Shown here piece after piece: positions 1-9,285 of a stretch of DNA of 64,000 nt. How positions within the stretch are numbered: position 1 is the first letter of the stretch; each line of letters starts with the position of its first letter. A model generated the notes under the pieces. The model searched no databases. It was not told the origin of the DNA and saw nothing but the letters and a program-made list of their open reading frames with translations. Both the position numbers and the translations under genes were made by a program. This stretch comes from an uncultured Bacteroidales bacterium (GTDB taxonomy: Bacteria > Bacteroidota > Bacteroidia > Bacteroidales > UBA932): the NCBI GenBank assembly GCA_934691625.1, contig CAKUTA010000004.1, forward strand, positions 62,001 to 126,000, written 5' to 3'.

Positions 1-26
1 CAGATAAACCCTTTCGGACAAATGCC

Positions 27-950
27 ATGACAGATTCTAGAAAAATACGGAACTACGACCTGCTGTCCAGTTATAACTATTTCATTCCCAATCCACTGGA
101 AGTTCTGGCCCTGCTGTTTCTGCTCCTTGCCGGAGCACTCATCGGAAATATCGTTGCCGCAGGCTTCATGCTTCTGATGCCAGGGACCACTTCGGATGTG
201 CTGACCCTTATATCGTATCCGTTCATGTTCATTCCTCCGATGATATACGCCAGCCACCGCAGCCAGAGGAATGCGATGTTCGACAATGGCAGGATTGTAG
301 ATGGAAACGGACATTTCGGCAGGCCAGGAGCTTTCGGATGTGCAGGGATGGTGATGCTCGCGACTCTTGCGCTTGCTTTCCTGATGGACATCATAAATTC
401 GCAGATGCCGCCTATGCCTGAATGGCTTGAGAAAATGCTGAAGGGCATGACGCAGGGACATGTACTTATCAATTTCATCTGTGTCTCCATCTTCGCCCCG
501 TTCTTCGAGGAATGGCTATGCCGCGGAATGGTTCTGCGCGGACTGCTAAACTACCGCAGGCGTAACAATGCTGACGGGACTGCTGCGTATGGCATGAAGC
601 CGGCATGGGCAATCGCCCTCTCCGCACTGTTTTTCGCATTCATCCACCTGAATCCATGGCAGGCAGTACCGGCATTCGGCCTCGGATGCCTTTTCGGATA
701 TGTCTATTACAGGACAGGCTCCCTGAAGCTGACCATGCTCATGCATTTCACGAACAACACGTTCGCCCTGATAATAAGCAACATCGATTCCCTTAAGGAT
801 ATAGACAACTGGCTGGAGATCATGCCTGTCTGGCAGTACAGCATAATAGCCGCGGCCTGCCTGGCATTCCTGTGGGCATTCGTCAGGATGCTGAACGGCA
901 TAGAGCTGTCCTCCCCGTCCGGAAACTGTGACGAGCTGAAAGCCCTATAG
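27..950 (+). CDS. CPBP family intramembrane metalloprotease
   Basis: A 307-residue polytopic membrane protein with hydrophobic segments along most of its length. It has the three signatures of CPBP (Abi/CaaX-type) proteases: a glutamate pair followed by arginine near residues 161-166 (EEWLCR), a histidine in the second motif at about 207 (FIHLNP), and a third motif at about 240-244 (HFTNN). In the family these residues bind zinc and activate water for cleavage inside the membrane. Bacterial members have been linked to bacteriocin immunity or processing of membrane peptides, but nothing nearby reveals a substrate. The gene stands alone on the plus strand and its end overlaps the convergent murU-like gene by a few bases. 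The call is firm for family and open for role. Confidence 0.9.
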   Translation: MTDSRKIRNYDLLSSYNYFIPNPLEVLALLFLLLAGALIGNIVAAGFMLLMPGTTSDVLTLISYPFMFIPPMIYASHRSQRNAMFDNGRIVDGNGHFGRPGAFGCAGMVMLATLALAFLMDIINSQMPPMPEWLEKMLKGMTQGHVLINFICVSIFAPFFEEWLCRGMVLRGLLNYRRRNNADGTAAYGMKPAWAIALSALFFAFIHLNPWQAVPAFGLGCLFGYVYYRTGSLKLTMLMHFTNNTFALIISNIDSLKDIDNWLEIMPVWQYSIIAAACLAFLWAFVRMLNGIELSSPSGNCDELKAL

Positions 951-1754
951 GTCTTTTTCCGACAGGAATCTTCCAGCTTCCGCCAATGTAGCCGGCTTGC
1001 CTGCATCTATCAATGTAAGGTGATCCGGTTCCGCTTTATATATAGGATATACAGCTGCCGCACGAAGATAATAGTCCATGACAGGAAAGCATTGTCCCAT
1101 AGGAGATTGAGATTCTTCAATAACATCGCCGCAGGCATCATAGAGAGGAAAGTCCACAGGATTCATGTCAATGTCCCTGAACGACGGGAACACCTCCGGC
1201 GAGATATAATGGATACCTGCAAATGCAGCCTTATGGCATCCTGACACATCCAGTCCTCGGAATGGCGTCCTTACAGCACCTGTAGCAATGTTTGTCCACC
1301 CCACAAGGCGTCCGTAATCATCGAACAGGAGATAGCGCTGTGTCTCGCGCCAGCTGACGAGCAATGTCGCCATGGCATCCTGACGCACCTGGTTCATGAA
1401 CCAGCCAAGATCAAGATCCGAAACAATATCCACATTATGGACAAGAAACGGAGTTCCCTGCAGAAGAGGCTCCGCATAGCGTATCCCGCCACCTGTATCA
1501 CGGAGCAGGTCACGTTCATCGGAAAATCTTATATCCAGGGATGCAAGCTCCGGAGTTTCATGCACATACGATATGACCTTGTCTGCGAAATGATGGACAT
1601 TGACCACGAAGCTGTCAACGCCGGATTTATGCAGGCGCATGATGACATGATAAAGAAGCGTATGCCCCGCGACAGGGGCAAGAGCCTTGGGAAGGTTGTC
1701 AGTCAGAGGCTTCAGCCTCGTGCCCAGGCCTGCTGCGAAAACAAGCGCTCTCAT
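945..1754 (-). CDS. murU: MurU-like sugar-1-phosphate nucleotidyltransferase
   Basis: A 269-residue Rossmann-type nucleotidyltransferase. The N-terminus has the nucleotide-binding loop GLGTRLKPLT and the following lysine (LPKAL), and an Asp in HNVDIVSD fits metal binding. The family adds a nucleotide to a sugar-1-phosphate. The partner is decisive: the start codon overlaps the stop of the upstream AmgK-like kinase gene in an ATGA arrangement, the kinase/uridylyltransferase pairing of the MurNAc recycling route (AmgK makes MurNAc-1-phosphate, MurU makes UDP-MurNAc). The enzyme is predicted to be cytoplasmic. A GDP-mannose or UDP-GlcNAc type activity cannot be excluded from sequence alone, so the gene symbol is by analogy. 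Confidence 0.75.
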   Translation of the reverse strand: MRALVFAAGLGTRLKPLTDNLPKALAPVAGHTLLYHVIMRLHKSGVDSFVVNVHHFADKVISYVHETPELASLDIRFSDERDLLRDTGGGIRYAEPLLQGTPFLVHNVDIVSDLDLGWFMNQVRQDAMATLLVSWRETQRYLLFDDYGRLVGWTNIATGAVRTPFRGLDVSGCHKAAFAGIHYISPEVFPSFRDIDMNPVDFPLYDACGDVIEESQSPMGQCFPVMDYYLRAAAVYPIYKAEPDHLTLIDAGKPATLAEAGRFLSEKDL

Positions 1755-3190
1755 CCCTTCAGTTCCTTTTCTATGCCCAGTTCCCTATGTATCAATGTGA
1801 CATGCACATTGAACTTGCTTACGAGGTGCTCCGCGAGATGCTCCGCGCTATAGACAGAGCGGTGCTGCCCGCCAGTACATCCGAAGCATACCTGGAGGCT
1901 TGTGAACCCGCGCTCCACGAAACGCCTGACATGGGCATCCACGAGAGCATATACATTGTCCAGAAAGACATTGATCCCGCCGTCATCCTCCAGGAACTTT
2001 ATGACTTCAAGGTCACGTCCTGTGAACTGGCGGTAATATTCATATTTTCCAGGGTTGTTCACGGCACGGCAGTCGAACACATATCCGCCCCCGTTCCCGG
2101 AAGCATCGGCAGGTATACCTTTCCTGTACGAGAAACTGTACACCTTCACATGCAGCCTGCCGTCTTCGGCATTGACACGGAACCGATCCATCTCCGCAAG
2201 CCGTGAAAGCAGTTCCGACAGATACGGATACCGAGGGAAAGGCTTCTGCATCAGGCTTCTGACATTGTCCATCGCATAAGGCACGCTGGCAATGAAATGC
2301 GGCTTCTTCTCGAAATATCCACGGAATCCGTAGGCGCCAAGCACCTGCAACGTGCGGAAAAGGATGAAAAGACGAAGGCGCTCACGGAAATGCGCCGCAT
2401 CAATGTCCGGCATATATTCCTTCAGCGCATCCAGATATGTGTTCACCAGCTCTTCCTTCAGGTCCTCCGGATATCTTGCCCGCGCCTGCCACACGAAAGA
2501 GGCCACATCGTAACACACAGGTCCCCTGCGACCTCCCTGAAAATCAATAAAGTATGGCTCGCCGTCTTTCACCATCACATTCCGGGCCTGGAAGTCGCGA
2601 TACATGAATGTATCAGTATCCTCGCCGAGCAGGTCGCTCTGCAGCCTGTCGAAATCGTCCTGGAGCTTTATTTCATTGAATTCTATGCCCGTGGCTTTCA
2701 GAAAGCAGTATTTGAAATAGTTAAGGTCGAACATGATCATACGCCCGCTGAAGGACGGCTCTGGAAAGCAGACGCTGAAGTCCAGACCTTCCGCACCACG
2801 GAACTGAAGAGCAGGAAGAAGTGACATCGTCTTCAGCAGCAGTGCTCTTTCCTGCTGTGAGTACTCCCCTGCCTCGCGTCCTGAGGATATCGTGCCGTAC
2901 AGGGACACATCGCCAAGATCTTCCTGAAGATAGCACATCCAGTCTTCGCTGACAGCCAGCACTTCCGGAACATTTATGCCTTTTGAGCGGAAATGCCGGG
3001 CCAGGCAGCAGAATGCCCTGTTCTCGTCAGCATCCAGCCCGTCCACGCCTATCAGTGTCCGCCCGTCAGTTCCTGTAATGCGGTAATAGCGGCGGTTGCT
3101 TCCTGATGAAGTCAATTCTTTTATTTCGGCAGGTTCCTGTCCGGTCAATGACACGAACAGGTGACCCAGAGTTTCAGTCATCTTATCCAA
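1751..3190 (-). CDS. AmgK-like sugar kinase fused to a RapZ C-terminal domain
   Basis: A 479-residue two-domain protein. Residues about 1-335 are an aminoglycoside-phosphotransferase-fold kinase with a catalytic segment near residue 197 (RDFQARN) and a metal-binding DFQGG near 215. This matches AmgK, the anomeric MurNAc/GlcNAc kinase. Residues about 345-479 look like the C-terminal domain of RapZ, with CTGGQHRSVY at 438-447; in E. coli that domain senses glucosamine-6-phosphate and helps control GlmS. RapZ's N-terminal P-loop domain is absent. The gene is first in an operon with the MurU-like gene (4-bp overlap) and diverges from pncB. Inference: the C-terminal domain senses an amino sugar or regulates the kinase. 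The domain call is strong; the physiological role is inferred. Confidence 0.8.
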   Translation of the reverse strand: MDKMTETLGHLFVSLTGQEPAEIKELTSSGSNRRYYRITGTDGRTLIGVDGLDADENRAFCCLARHFRSKGINVPEVLAVSEDWMCYLQEDLGDVSLYGTISSGREAGEYSQQERALLLKTMSLLPALQFRGAEGLDFSVCFPEPSFSGRMIMFDLNYFKYCFLKATGIEFNEIKLQDDFDRLQSDLLGEDTDTFMYRDFQARNVMVKDGEPYFIDFQGGRRGPVCYDVASFVWQARARYPEDLKEELVNTYLDALKEYMPDIDAAHFRERLRLFILFRTLQVLGAYGFRGYFEKKPHFIASVPYAMDNVRSLMQKPFPRYPYLSELLSRLAEMDRFRVNAEDGRLHVKVYSFSYRKGIPADASGNGGGYVFDCRAVNNPGKYEYYRQFTGRDLEVIKFLEDDGGINVFLDNVYALVDAHVRRFVERGFTSLQVCFGCTGGQHRSVYSAEHLAEHLVSKFNVHVTLIHRELGIEKELKG

Positions 3191-3243
3191 ATAGCGCCCT
3201 TGTGGGCATTGAAAATCAATTATATCGCTAATTTAGTAAATTT

Positions 3244-3279
3244 CCTGCATAAATTGCATATATTTGCAGTTTATGCAGG
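3244..3279. promoter_or_regulatory. Inverted repeat overlapping a -7-like element, candidate operator
   Basis: Ten-base arms CCTGCATAAA and TTTATGCAGG flank a 16-base centre. On the plus strand, a Bacteroidetes -7-like TATATTTG lies at 3259-3266, inside the palindrome. It sits between the divergent kinase and pncB genes, where a shared operator would be placed. No good -33 TTTG lies at the right spacing, and the palindrome could simply be an RNA hairpin. No regulator is assigned. Confidence 0.4.
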
Positions 3280-3464
3280 CATGTATGCTCATGCAGGAGA
3301 AGAATTATGCACTTCATGCTTGCACAAGAGAAACATTGGTAACATGAAGCCCGTATTTTAGTTAATTGTTTAGATATCAATATGTTAGTATTTTTCAAAA
3401 TCGCTATATATGGTACTTTCAAAAATACTAAATAATTGTAAATTAACAAATTAAGGAAAATAAA

Positions 3465-3860
3465 CGTGCGGTGGCCTAGACGTTTTATCCTGGCATGCAG
3501 GAACATACAGGGTAAGGACTTCGAGACCCACCGACTTAAATAATAATATTTGGAGCCTGAAAGGCGATGAAAAGTCCCTTCCCCAGGGGAGGGATTTAGG
3601 GTGAGGGTATAAAACAGAATTGCGCGGTGGTCTAGACGTTTTATCCTAGCATGCAGGGACATACAGGGTAAGGACTTCGAGACCCACCGACTTAAATAAT
3701 AATATTTGGAGCCTGAAAGGCGATGAAAAGTCCCTTCCCCAGGGGAGGGATTTAGGGTGAGGGTATAAAACAGAATTGCGCGTAGGCCTGGACGTTTTCA
3801 CCTGGTATGCATGGACATACAGGGTAAGGACTTCGAGGTTTACCGACTTAAATAATACGA
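3465..3860 (+). repeat. Tandem repeat, 156-bp unit, about 2.5 copies
   Basis: Unit 1 starts near 3465, unit 2 at 3621 and unit 3 at 3777. The period is exactly 156 bp. Unit 3 stops near 3857, just before the pncB start. Units 1 and 2 are nearly identical; unit 3 is more diverged. Each full unit contains a GC-rich imperfect hairpin (TCCCTTCCCC, A, GGGGAGGGA) followed by TTTAGGGTGAGGG. Short open frames on the minus strand through this region are repeats of the same translated DNA and are not credible genes. A related element lies at 49142-49327. Confidence 0.85.
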
Positions 3861-3863
3861 GAG

Positions 3864-5357
3864 ATGGACGTGAAAGAATTTGCATATTGCTCCGACAAGT
3901 ACCAGTACACAATGGGAAAGTCATTCATGGATTGCGGGAAAGGAGAACAGATGGCGGTATTCAACCTGTTCTACCGCAAAGCCCCGGAAAACAACAACTG
4001 GGCTGTAGTCAGCGGAACAGATGAAGTCGTGGAGATGATCGGTAACCTGGGCTCGATGCCTGAAGAGTTCTTCGAGCAATTCCTTCCTGGGGACGAATAT
4101 GCCAGCTTCAGGCACTATCTTGCCGGAATGAAATTCACAGGCAATGTCTATGCAATGCGTGAAGGAGAAATCGCATTTCCCAACGAGCCTATAATAATAG
4201 TGGAAGCCCCGCTTATCCAGGCTCAGGTGCTGGAGACCCCAATGCTCTGCATCATGAATCATCAGATGGCAGTAGCCACCAAGGCATCAAGGGTATGCAG
4301 GGCGACATCACACCCCGTAAGTGAATTCGGCTCCAGAAGGGCGCACGGGCCATGGGCGGCAGTATATGGGGCCAAGGCAGCCATCATTGCAGGGTGCGCA
4401 AGCACCTCCAACATACTGACAGGAGTCTTCAACGGGGTTCCATCTACGGGAACCATGGCACACAGCTTCGTCACATCCTACGGCAGCACTGTCGAAGGAG
4501 AGCATAAGGCATTCTGCGACTACATAAACACTCACCGCGGAGAGAACCTGATTCTTCTCATTGACACATACGACACCCTCCGCTGCGGCGTGCTGAACGC
4601 AATAAGGGCATTCAGGGAAAATGGCATTGACAATGACTATCCTTATGGATATGGAATCAGGCTGGACAGCGGAGACCTCGCATACCTGTCCTCGGAAGTA
4701 AGGAAGATCCTGAACGCGCACGGCCTTACAAGATGCAAGATATTCGCCACCAACTCATTGGACGAATACCTCATCACCGACCTCGAGAGGCAGGGAGCGA
4801 AAATTGACTCCTACGGTGTCGGTGACGCTATAGCCACCAGCAAGGCTGCCCCATGTTTCGGCAACGTGTACAAGCTCGTGCAGATAAACGGCGAGCCTGT
4901 GCTGAAGAAATCTGAAGACCGCATCAAGCTCATAAACCCGGGCTTCCAGATAACATACCGCCTCATGAAGAACGACCCTGAATTCGGGGACATCTATAAG
5001 GCGGATGTGACATGCCTCCGAGGCGACACCCTGAGCCAGGACATTGAGCACGGCAAGACATTCACCATCAAGGACGAATATGACCGCTACAAGTTCAAGA
5101 CATTCGATGAAGGCACATACCAGTGGAGGGCTCTGCAGGTGCCTGTGATAGAAAACGGCGAAAGGTGCATACCCAAAAGGACTCTCATGGAGAAGAAGGC
5201 ATTCTACAATGACACACTGGCACATTTCAGCCCTTCTGAGAGGCGTCTGATAAATCCACACTACTACAAGGTGGACATTTCCGACGACCTCTACAATCTC
5301 AAGAATGAAATCCTCACCAAGCTCGTGAAAGAGATAAACAATTTCAGCATCGAATAA
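3864..5357 (+). CDS. pncB: Nicotinate phosphoribosyltransferase
   Basis: A 497-residue enzyme joining nicotinate and PRPP to give nicotinate mononucleotide, the first committed step of the Preiss-Handler NAD salvage route in the cytoplasm. Family motifs include the histidine region GTMAHSF near residues 190-196, RLDSGDLAYLS near 267-277 and a phosphate-binding TSKAAP segment. Length fits the long bacterial form. It is followed after one base by pncA, so nicotinamide can be deamidated and re-used by one transcript. The 156-bp tandem repeat ends just upstream of the start, so the leader is largely repeat DNA. An alternative internal start exists at the methionine before GKSF, but the upstream ATG keeps more conserved sequence. 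Confidence 0.95.
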   Translation: MDVKEFAYCSDKYQYTMGKSFMDCGKGEQMAVFNLFYRKAPENNNWAVVSGTDEVVEMIGNLGSMPEEFFEQFLPGDEYASFRHYLAGMKFTGNVYAMREGEIAFPNEPIIIVEAPLIQAQVLETPMLCIMNHQMAVATKASRVCRATSHPVSEFGSRRAHGPWAAVYGAKAAIIAGCASTSNILTGVFNGVPSTGTMAHSFVTSYGSTVEGEHKAFCDYINTHRGENLILLIDTYDTLRCGVLNAIRAFRENGIDNDYPYGYGIRLDSGDLAYLSSEVRKILNAHGLTRCKIFATNSLDEYLITDLERQGAKIDSYGVGDAIATSKAAPCFGNVYKLVQINGEPVLKKSEDRIKLINPGFQITYRLMKNDPEFGDIYKADVTCLRGDTLSQDIEHGKTFTIKDEYDRYKFKTFDEGTYQWRALQVPVIENGERCIPKRTLMEKKAFYNDTLAHFSPSERRLINPHYYKVDISDDLYNLKNEILTKLVKEINNFSIE

Positions 5358-5358
5358 T

Positions 5359-5919
5359 ATGATCAATGACTCTGTACTTATCGTCGTGGACATGCTCTAC
5401 GACTTCATTGACGGCAGCCTGGCATGCGCCAATGCGGAAAATGCGGTGGACAGCACCCTGACATTCATAAAGAAAACACGTGACGAGGATCTTCCGGTGC
5501 TGTTCGTGCGCGATCACCATCCTGAATGTCACTCTTCATTCAAGGAATACGGCGGCACATGGCCGGCACATTGCGTGGCAGGGACACATGGCGGAGAGAT
5601 TCATGAGAAGCTGAAGCCGTATGCCGACGAAGACCTTATTTTCGACAAGGGATGCGACAAGAATGTGGAGCAGTATTCAGGATTCGATGGAGTCAATGCT
5701 GCAGGGCAGTCGCTCGGCGAGATCGTGTCAATGCTCGAGCCTGAAAACGTATTCGTCTGCGGGATCGCCACAGAATACTGCGTCAGGAACACCTGCGAAG
5801 ATCTGAAAAAAGCCGGGTTCAATGTCATCCTGCTGAAGGACTGCCTCGGGTATGTCAATGAGGACGGACACCGGAAGGCTATCGACGAGATGAAAGCCGA
5901 GGGCATCAGGCTCTCCTGA
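5359..5919 (+). CDS. pncA: Nicotinamidase
   Basis: A 186-residue isochorismatase-fold cysteine hydrolase that converts nicotinamide to nicotinate and ammonia. The catalytic triad reads as Asp11, Lys97 and Cys141 (ATEYCV). Metal ligands typical of true nicotinamidases are present as Asp52, His54 and His71. These ligands separate it from generic isochorismatase-like proteins. It starts one base after the pncB stop, giving a tight pncB-pncA operon for NAD salvage. The context and the metal site make the assignment firm. Confidence 0.93.
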   Translation: MINDSVLIVVDMLYDFIDGSLACANAENAVDSTLTFIKKTRDEDLPVLFVRDHHPECHSSFKEYGGTWPAHCVAGTHGGEIHEKLKPYADEDLIFDKGCDKNVEQYSGFDGVNAAGQSLGEIVSMLEPENVFVCGIATEYCVRNTCEDLKKAGFNVILLKDCLGYVNEDGHRKAIDEMKAEGIRLS

Positions 5920-5973
5920 CTGTTTCAAGAACCACGGGCAGATTTTATGAAAGCTGTTCACTGAAATAGAATT

Positions 5974-8900
5974 ATGAAGAGATTAGCTTATATCTTATTT
6001 TTATGTATGCTTCAGCTCCCGGCAGCAGCCCAGGGCATCAGGTTTTCCGGACAGGTCATTGACACCGATGGCGCCCCGGTCATCGGAGCCGGGCTGGTCT
6101 GCCTGGAGAAGAACACGGCCGGAACGACAACGGACATTGACGGAAACTTTTCCATAAACCTTCCTTCAGGAGCTAAGACCGTAAGGTTCTCTTCGGTGGG
6201 TATGAAGGATGTTGTATATCAGCTCATACCTGGCCAGACGGAAAAAGTCCGTATCGTCATGGAATGGGAAAGCACCGAACTTGACCAGGTGGTCGTGACA
6301 GGATATGCACAGACATCGGTAAAGCGTATAACAGGCTCGGTGGCAGTGCTCGGTTCAGACAAGTTCGAGGCGAAAGCCATTTCATCTGTGGATGCACTGA
6401 TGCAGGGAGAGGTGGCAGGAGTCAGCATCAAGTCATTGTCAGGACAGCCAGGGACACAGGCCAAGATCACCATCCGAGGCTCCAACAATCTCACAGGCTC
6501 CAGCAATCCGCTGTGGGTCGTGGATGGTGTCCCTATGCAGAGCGATTCACCGGCACTCAGCAGCGAGCAGCTTGCGACAGGAGGCTTTGACGACATCTTC
6601 GTAAACGGCATAGGGAATATAAATCCTAATGATATAGAGAGCATCACCATCCTGAAGGACGCGGCAGCGGCTGCCATCTATGGTTCCCGTGCTGCGAACG
6701 GAGTCATTGTCGTCACCACCAAGAAAGGTGAGGCGGGAAAGATGCGCATCAGCTACAACAACACGTTCTCCTGGTCATTCCGGCCGGAGCGCAGCCTGAA
6801 TCTCATGAACTCTTCAGAGAAGCTGTCCTGGGAGGATGAGCTATGGAACGAATTCTCAGCCACGAAATACAATGCATCCCTAACCGACAACACTGTAATC
6901 TATCCTGTAGTCGGAATCGTAGGCCAGATACGTGCAGGACTCGGGGATTTTGCATCAATGAAAGGGAACAAGGATGCGCAGGACAAGTATATAGAATCCA
7001 TGCGCAATATAGATACGAACTGGTATAACCTGCTGTTCCGCAATGCGTTCTCACAGGGGCACCATCTCTCTCTGAGCGGCGGCTCCGGAAAAAGCACATA
7101 CTATGTGGCACTGGGACTGAACGACGAGGATGGGATGCTCATCCACAATGACTACCGAAGGTACAATGTCAATGCCAAGATGACATTGACCCCGACAGAC
7201 TGGGCCCGCATTGACGTAGGAATGGAAGCAGCAAGGCAGGAATCGAAGATGCCGTACTCCACTGTGGATCCTTTCTACTATGCGTATTTTTCGAACCCTT
7301 ACGAGAGGGCATACAATGATGACGGCTCATACGCGGCAGACAACACCTGGTTCACATTGGGATACTACAATGGCCGCGGGGCAGAGCAGGTGATGCCGAA
7401 GAACGGTTTCAACATCATACGCGAGCTGGACTCCAACTACAGCAAGACCGCCAACACTAACGGGACTTTCCGTGCCCAGACGGACTTCAGGATCATAGAG
7501 CCGCTTCATTTCGTGGGACTTGTGTCTTATTCGTATTCAAATAATTCCACAGACAAGGTGGTGGACAAGTACACATATACGGCGTTTCGCGACAGGCTCG
7601 GAAGCGATGACCGCTCGCAGACAAACCTGTACGGAAGCATCTCGCAGAACCGCACGAACAGGAACAGCTATGTGGCACGCGGACATTTCGCATTCAACCG
7701 GACATTCGCCGATATCCATACGCTCAATCTGCTTGCAGGAGCGGAGCTGCGTGGCTCCGACTCCAACACCATCTTCTCCAAGAGGTACAACTATGACCCG
7801 AAAACCGGCACAACTTCCCTGCCGCAGATAAGCGGGCCCCAGGACGAGTGGCTAAGTGAGGTGGAGAAGCTGAACGGAGAGTATTTCAGCAAGACAAGAT
7901 ATGCTTCGTTCTATGCTTCTGCAGATTACTATCTGGGCAAGAGCATTGTCATGAACGCCTCCTTCAGGACTGACGGAAGCTCGAATTTCGGAAGCAACAG
8001 GCAATTCAATCCGACATGGAGCGCAGGTGTGGCATGGCACATAGGAGAGGAAGGCTGGCTGAAAAAGGCACTGCCGGCAGTATCGCATGCGACATTGAGA
8101 GCAGCATACGGATTCACCGGAGACGTAAACACCAGCACTTCGCATCTACTTGTCATACAATATCTTCAGCAGCAGTACCGCTACTTCGGGGACGAGACTT
8201 TCAACCTCGGAACCGTTCCTTCGGCACCGAACCCGGATCTCGGCTGGGAGAAGACACGTGATGCCAAGGCAGGGCTGGATTTCGGGCTCTGGAAGGACAG
8301 GCTGAGCCTCAATACCGAATACTATTACCGCCTCAGCACCGACGTCGTGACCTCGTCGCCGGTACAGAGCACGACAGGATTCACATACGTGTATTTCAAT
8401 TCGGCGGACATAATGAACAGCGGCGTTGAGCTGACATTGAACGGAAAGATCATACAGACAAAGGACTGGGGGCTCACCGCAGCCGTAAACTTTGCGTACA
8501 ACTACAACAAGGTTCTGAAATACAATCCAGTATCCAAGAGCGGAGTGACTTCCAAGGACAGGTATGTGCAGGGATATCCGACAGGTGCCATCTTCAGCGG
8601 GAAGTATGCCGGAATAGCCAGCGACACAGGGCTCTACCAGTTCGAGCTGAGGCCTGATGCCCAGATCAGTACATCTACGGATCTGAACAAGCCTGACAAC
8701 TACAGGTACTATCTCGGCACGACTATCGCGCCTTACACCGGAGGATTCAACCTGAGCGCTTCATGGAAGCAGCTGCGCCTCAGCATCAGCGGAGTCTATT
8801 CTTTCGGTTCCAAGACTTATGAGAAGATGAGATATCCTGCAAGCTACAGCAATGCATCACACAGCGGTGTCAGCACGGAGACCGTCCAGTCACAGTTCAG

Positions 8901-9285
8901 CGACCTGTACGGCAACCATCTTAACGTGGAGAAGGACAGGACAAACCGCTGGACTTCTACAAACACGACAGGGGTGAAATACCCGAGGATCTACGACTAC
9001 TTCGACGGAAAGTATAATTTCGCATCGTACAACCCGATGGATTCCAGCATCATAGATGCCGTCTATCTGAAGAATAATTCATACCTGAGAATCAAGTCGA
9101 TAATCCTTACATATTCATTGCCGTCAGCGGCTGTCAAGAAGATGAAGATGAGAGGCCTGAGCGTCAATGTCTCCATGAACAACTTCTTCACTTTCACGAA
9201 ATACGACGGCATGGACCCGGAGATCCCTGGAGCCACATACCCGACTACCAGAAGCGTCTCCGCAGGAATGAACATTGACTTCTAG
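5974..9285 (+). CDS. SusC/RagA family TonB-linked outer-membrane transporter
   Basis: A 1103-residue outer-membrane protein with a signal peptide ending near residue 19 (PAAAQG), a CarboxypepD_reg-like N-terminal domain (about 22-105), a TonB box (LDQVVVTGYA), a plug with the SusC-type GVSIKSLSGQPG and VVDGVPM motifs, and a long beta-barrel ending in an aromatic residue. The family imports glycans, peptides or other large ligands together with a SusD lipoprotein lid. SusD begins directly at the next base. No glycoside hydrolase or peptidase is linked, so the substrate is unknown. The 54-bp gap after pncA leaves little room for a promoter, and I did not recognise one. Confidence 0.95.
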   Translation: MKRLAYILFLCMLQLPAAAQGIRFSGQVIDTDGAPVIGAGLVCLEKNTAGTTTDIDGNFSINLPSGAKTVRFSSVGMKDVVYQLIPGQTEKVRIVMEWESTELDQVVVTGYAQTSVKRITGSVAVLGSDKFEAKAISSVDALMQGEVAGVSIKSLSGQPGTQAKITIRGSNNLTGSSNPLWVVDGVPMQSDSPALSSEQLATGGFDDIFVNGIGNINPNDIESITILKDAAAAAIYGSRAANGVIVVTTKKGEAGKMRISYNNTFSWSFRPERSLNLMNSSEKLSWEDELWNEFSATKYNASLTDNTVIYPVVGIVGQIRAGLGDFASMKGNKDAQDKYIESMRNIDTNWYNLLFRNAFSQGHHLSLSGGSGKSTYYVALGLNDEDGMLIHNDYRRYNVNAKMTLTPTDWARIDVGMEAARQESKMPYSTVDPFYYAYFSNPYERAYNDDGSYAADNTWFTLGYYNGRGAEQVMPKNGFNIIRELDSNYSKTANTNGTFRAQTDFRIIEPLHFVGLVSYSYSNNSTDKVVDKYTYTAFRDRLGSDDRSQTNLYGSISQNRTNRNSYVARGHFAFNRTFADIHTLNLLAGAELRGSDSNTIFSKRYNYDPKTGTTSLPQISGPQDEWLSEVEKLNGEYFSKTRYASFYASADYYLGKSIVMNASFRTDGSSNFGSNRQFNPTWSAGVAWHIGEEGWLKKALPAVSHATLRAAYGFTGDVNTSTSHLLVIQYLQQQYRYFGDETFNLGTVPSAPNPDLGWEKTRDAKAGLDFGLWKDRLSLNTEYYYRLSTDVVTSSPVQSTTGFTYVYFNSADIMNSGVELTLNGKIIQTKDWGLTAAVNFAYNYNKVLKYNPVSKSGVTSKDRYVQGYPTGAIFSGKYAGIASDTGLYQFELRPDAQISTSTDLNKPDNYRYYLGTTIAPYTGGFNLSASWKQLRLSISGVYSFGSKTYEKMRYPASYSNASHSGVSTETVQSQFSDLYGNHLNVEKDRTNRWTSTNTTGVKYPRIYDYFDGKYNFASYNPMDSSIIDAVYLKNNSYLRIKSIILTYSLPSAAVKKMKMRGLSVNVSMNNFFTFTKYDGMDPEIPGATYPTTRSVSAGMNIDF

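Noticed and set aside
3465..3860. Possible CRISPR array
   Set aside because: The units are 156 bp and directly abutting with no variable spacers and no cas genes.
3228..3924. Two overlapping minus-strand frames of 144 and 92 codons with similar translated segments
   Set aside because: Their similarity is just the 156-bp DNA repeat translated; they have no start signal, no family match and no conserved codon pattern.
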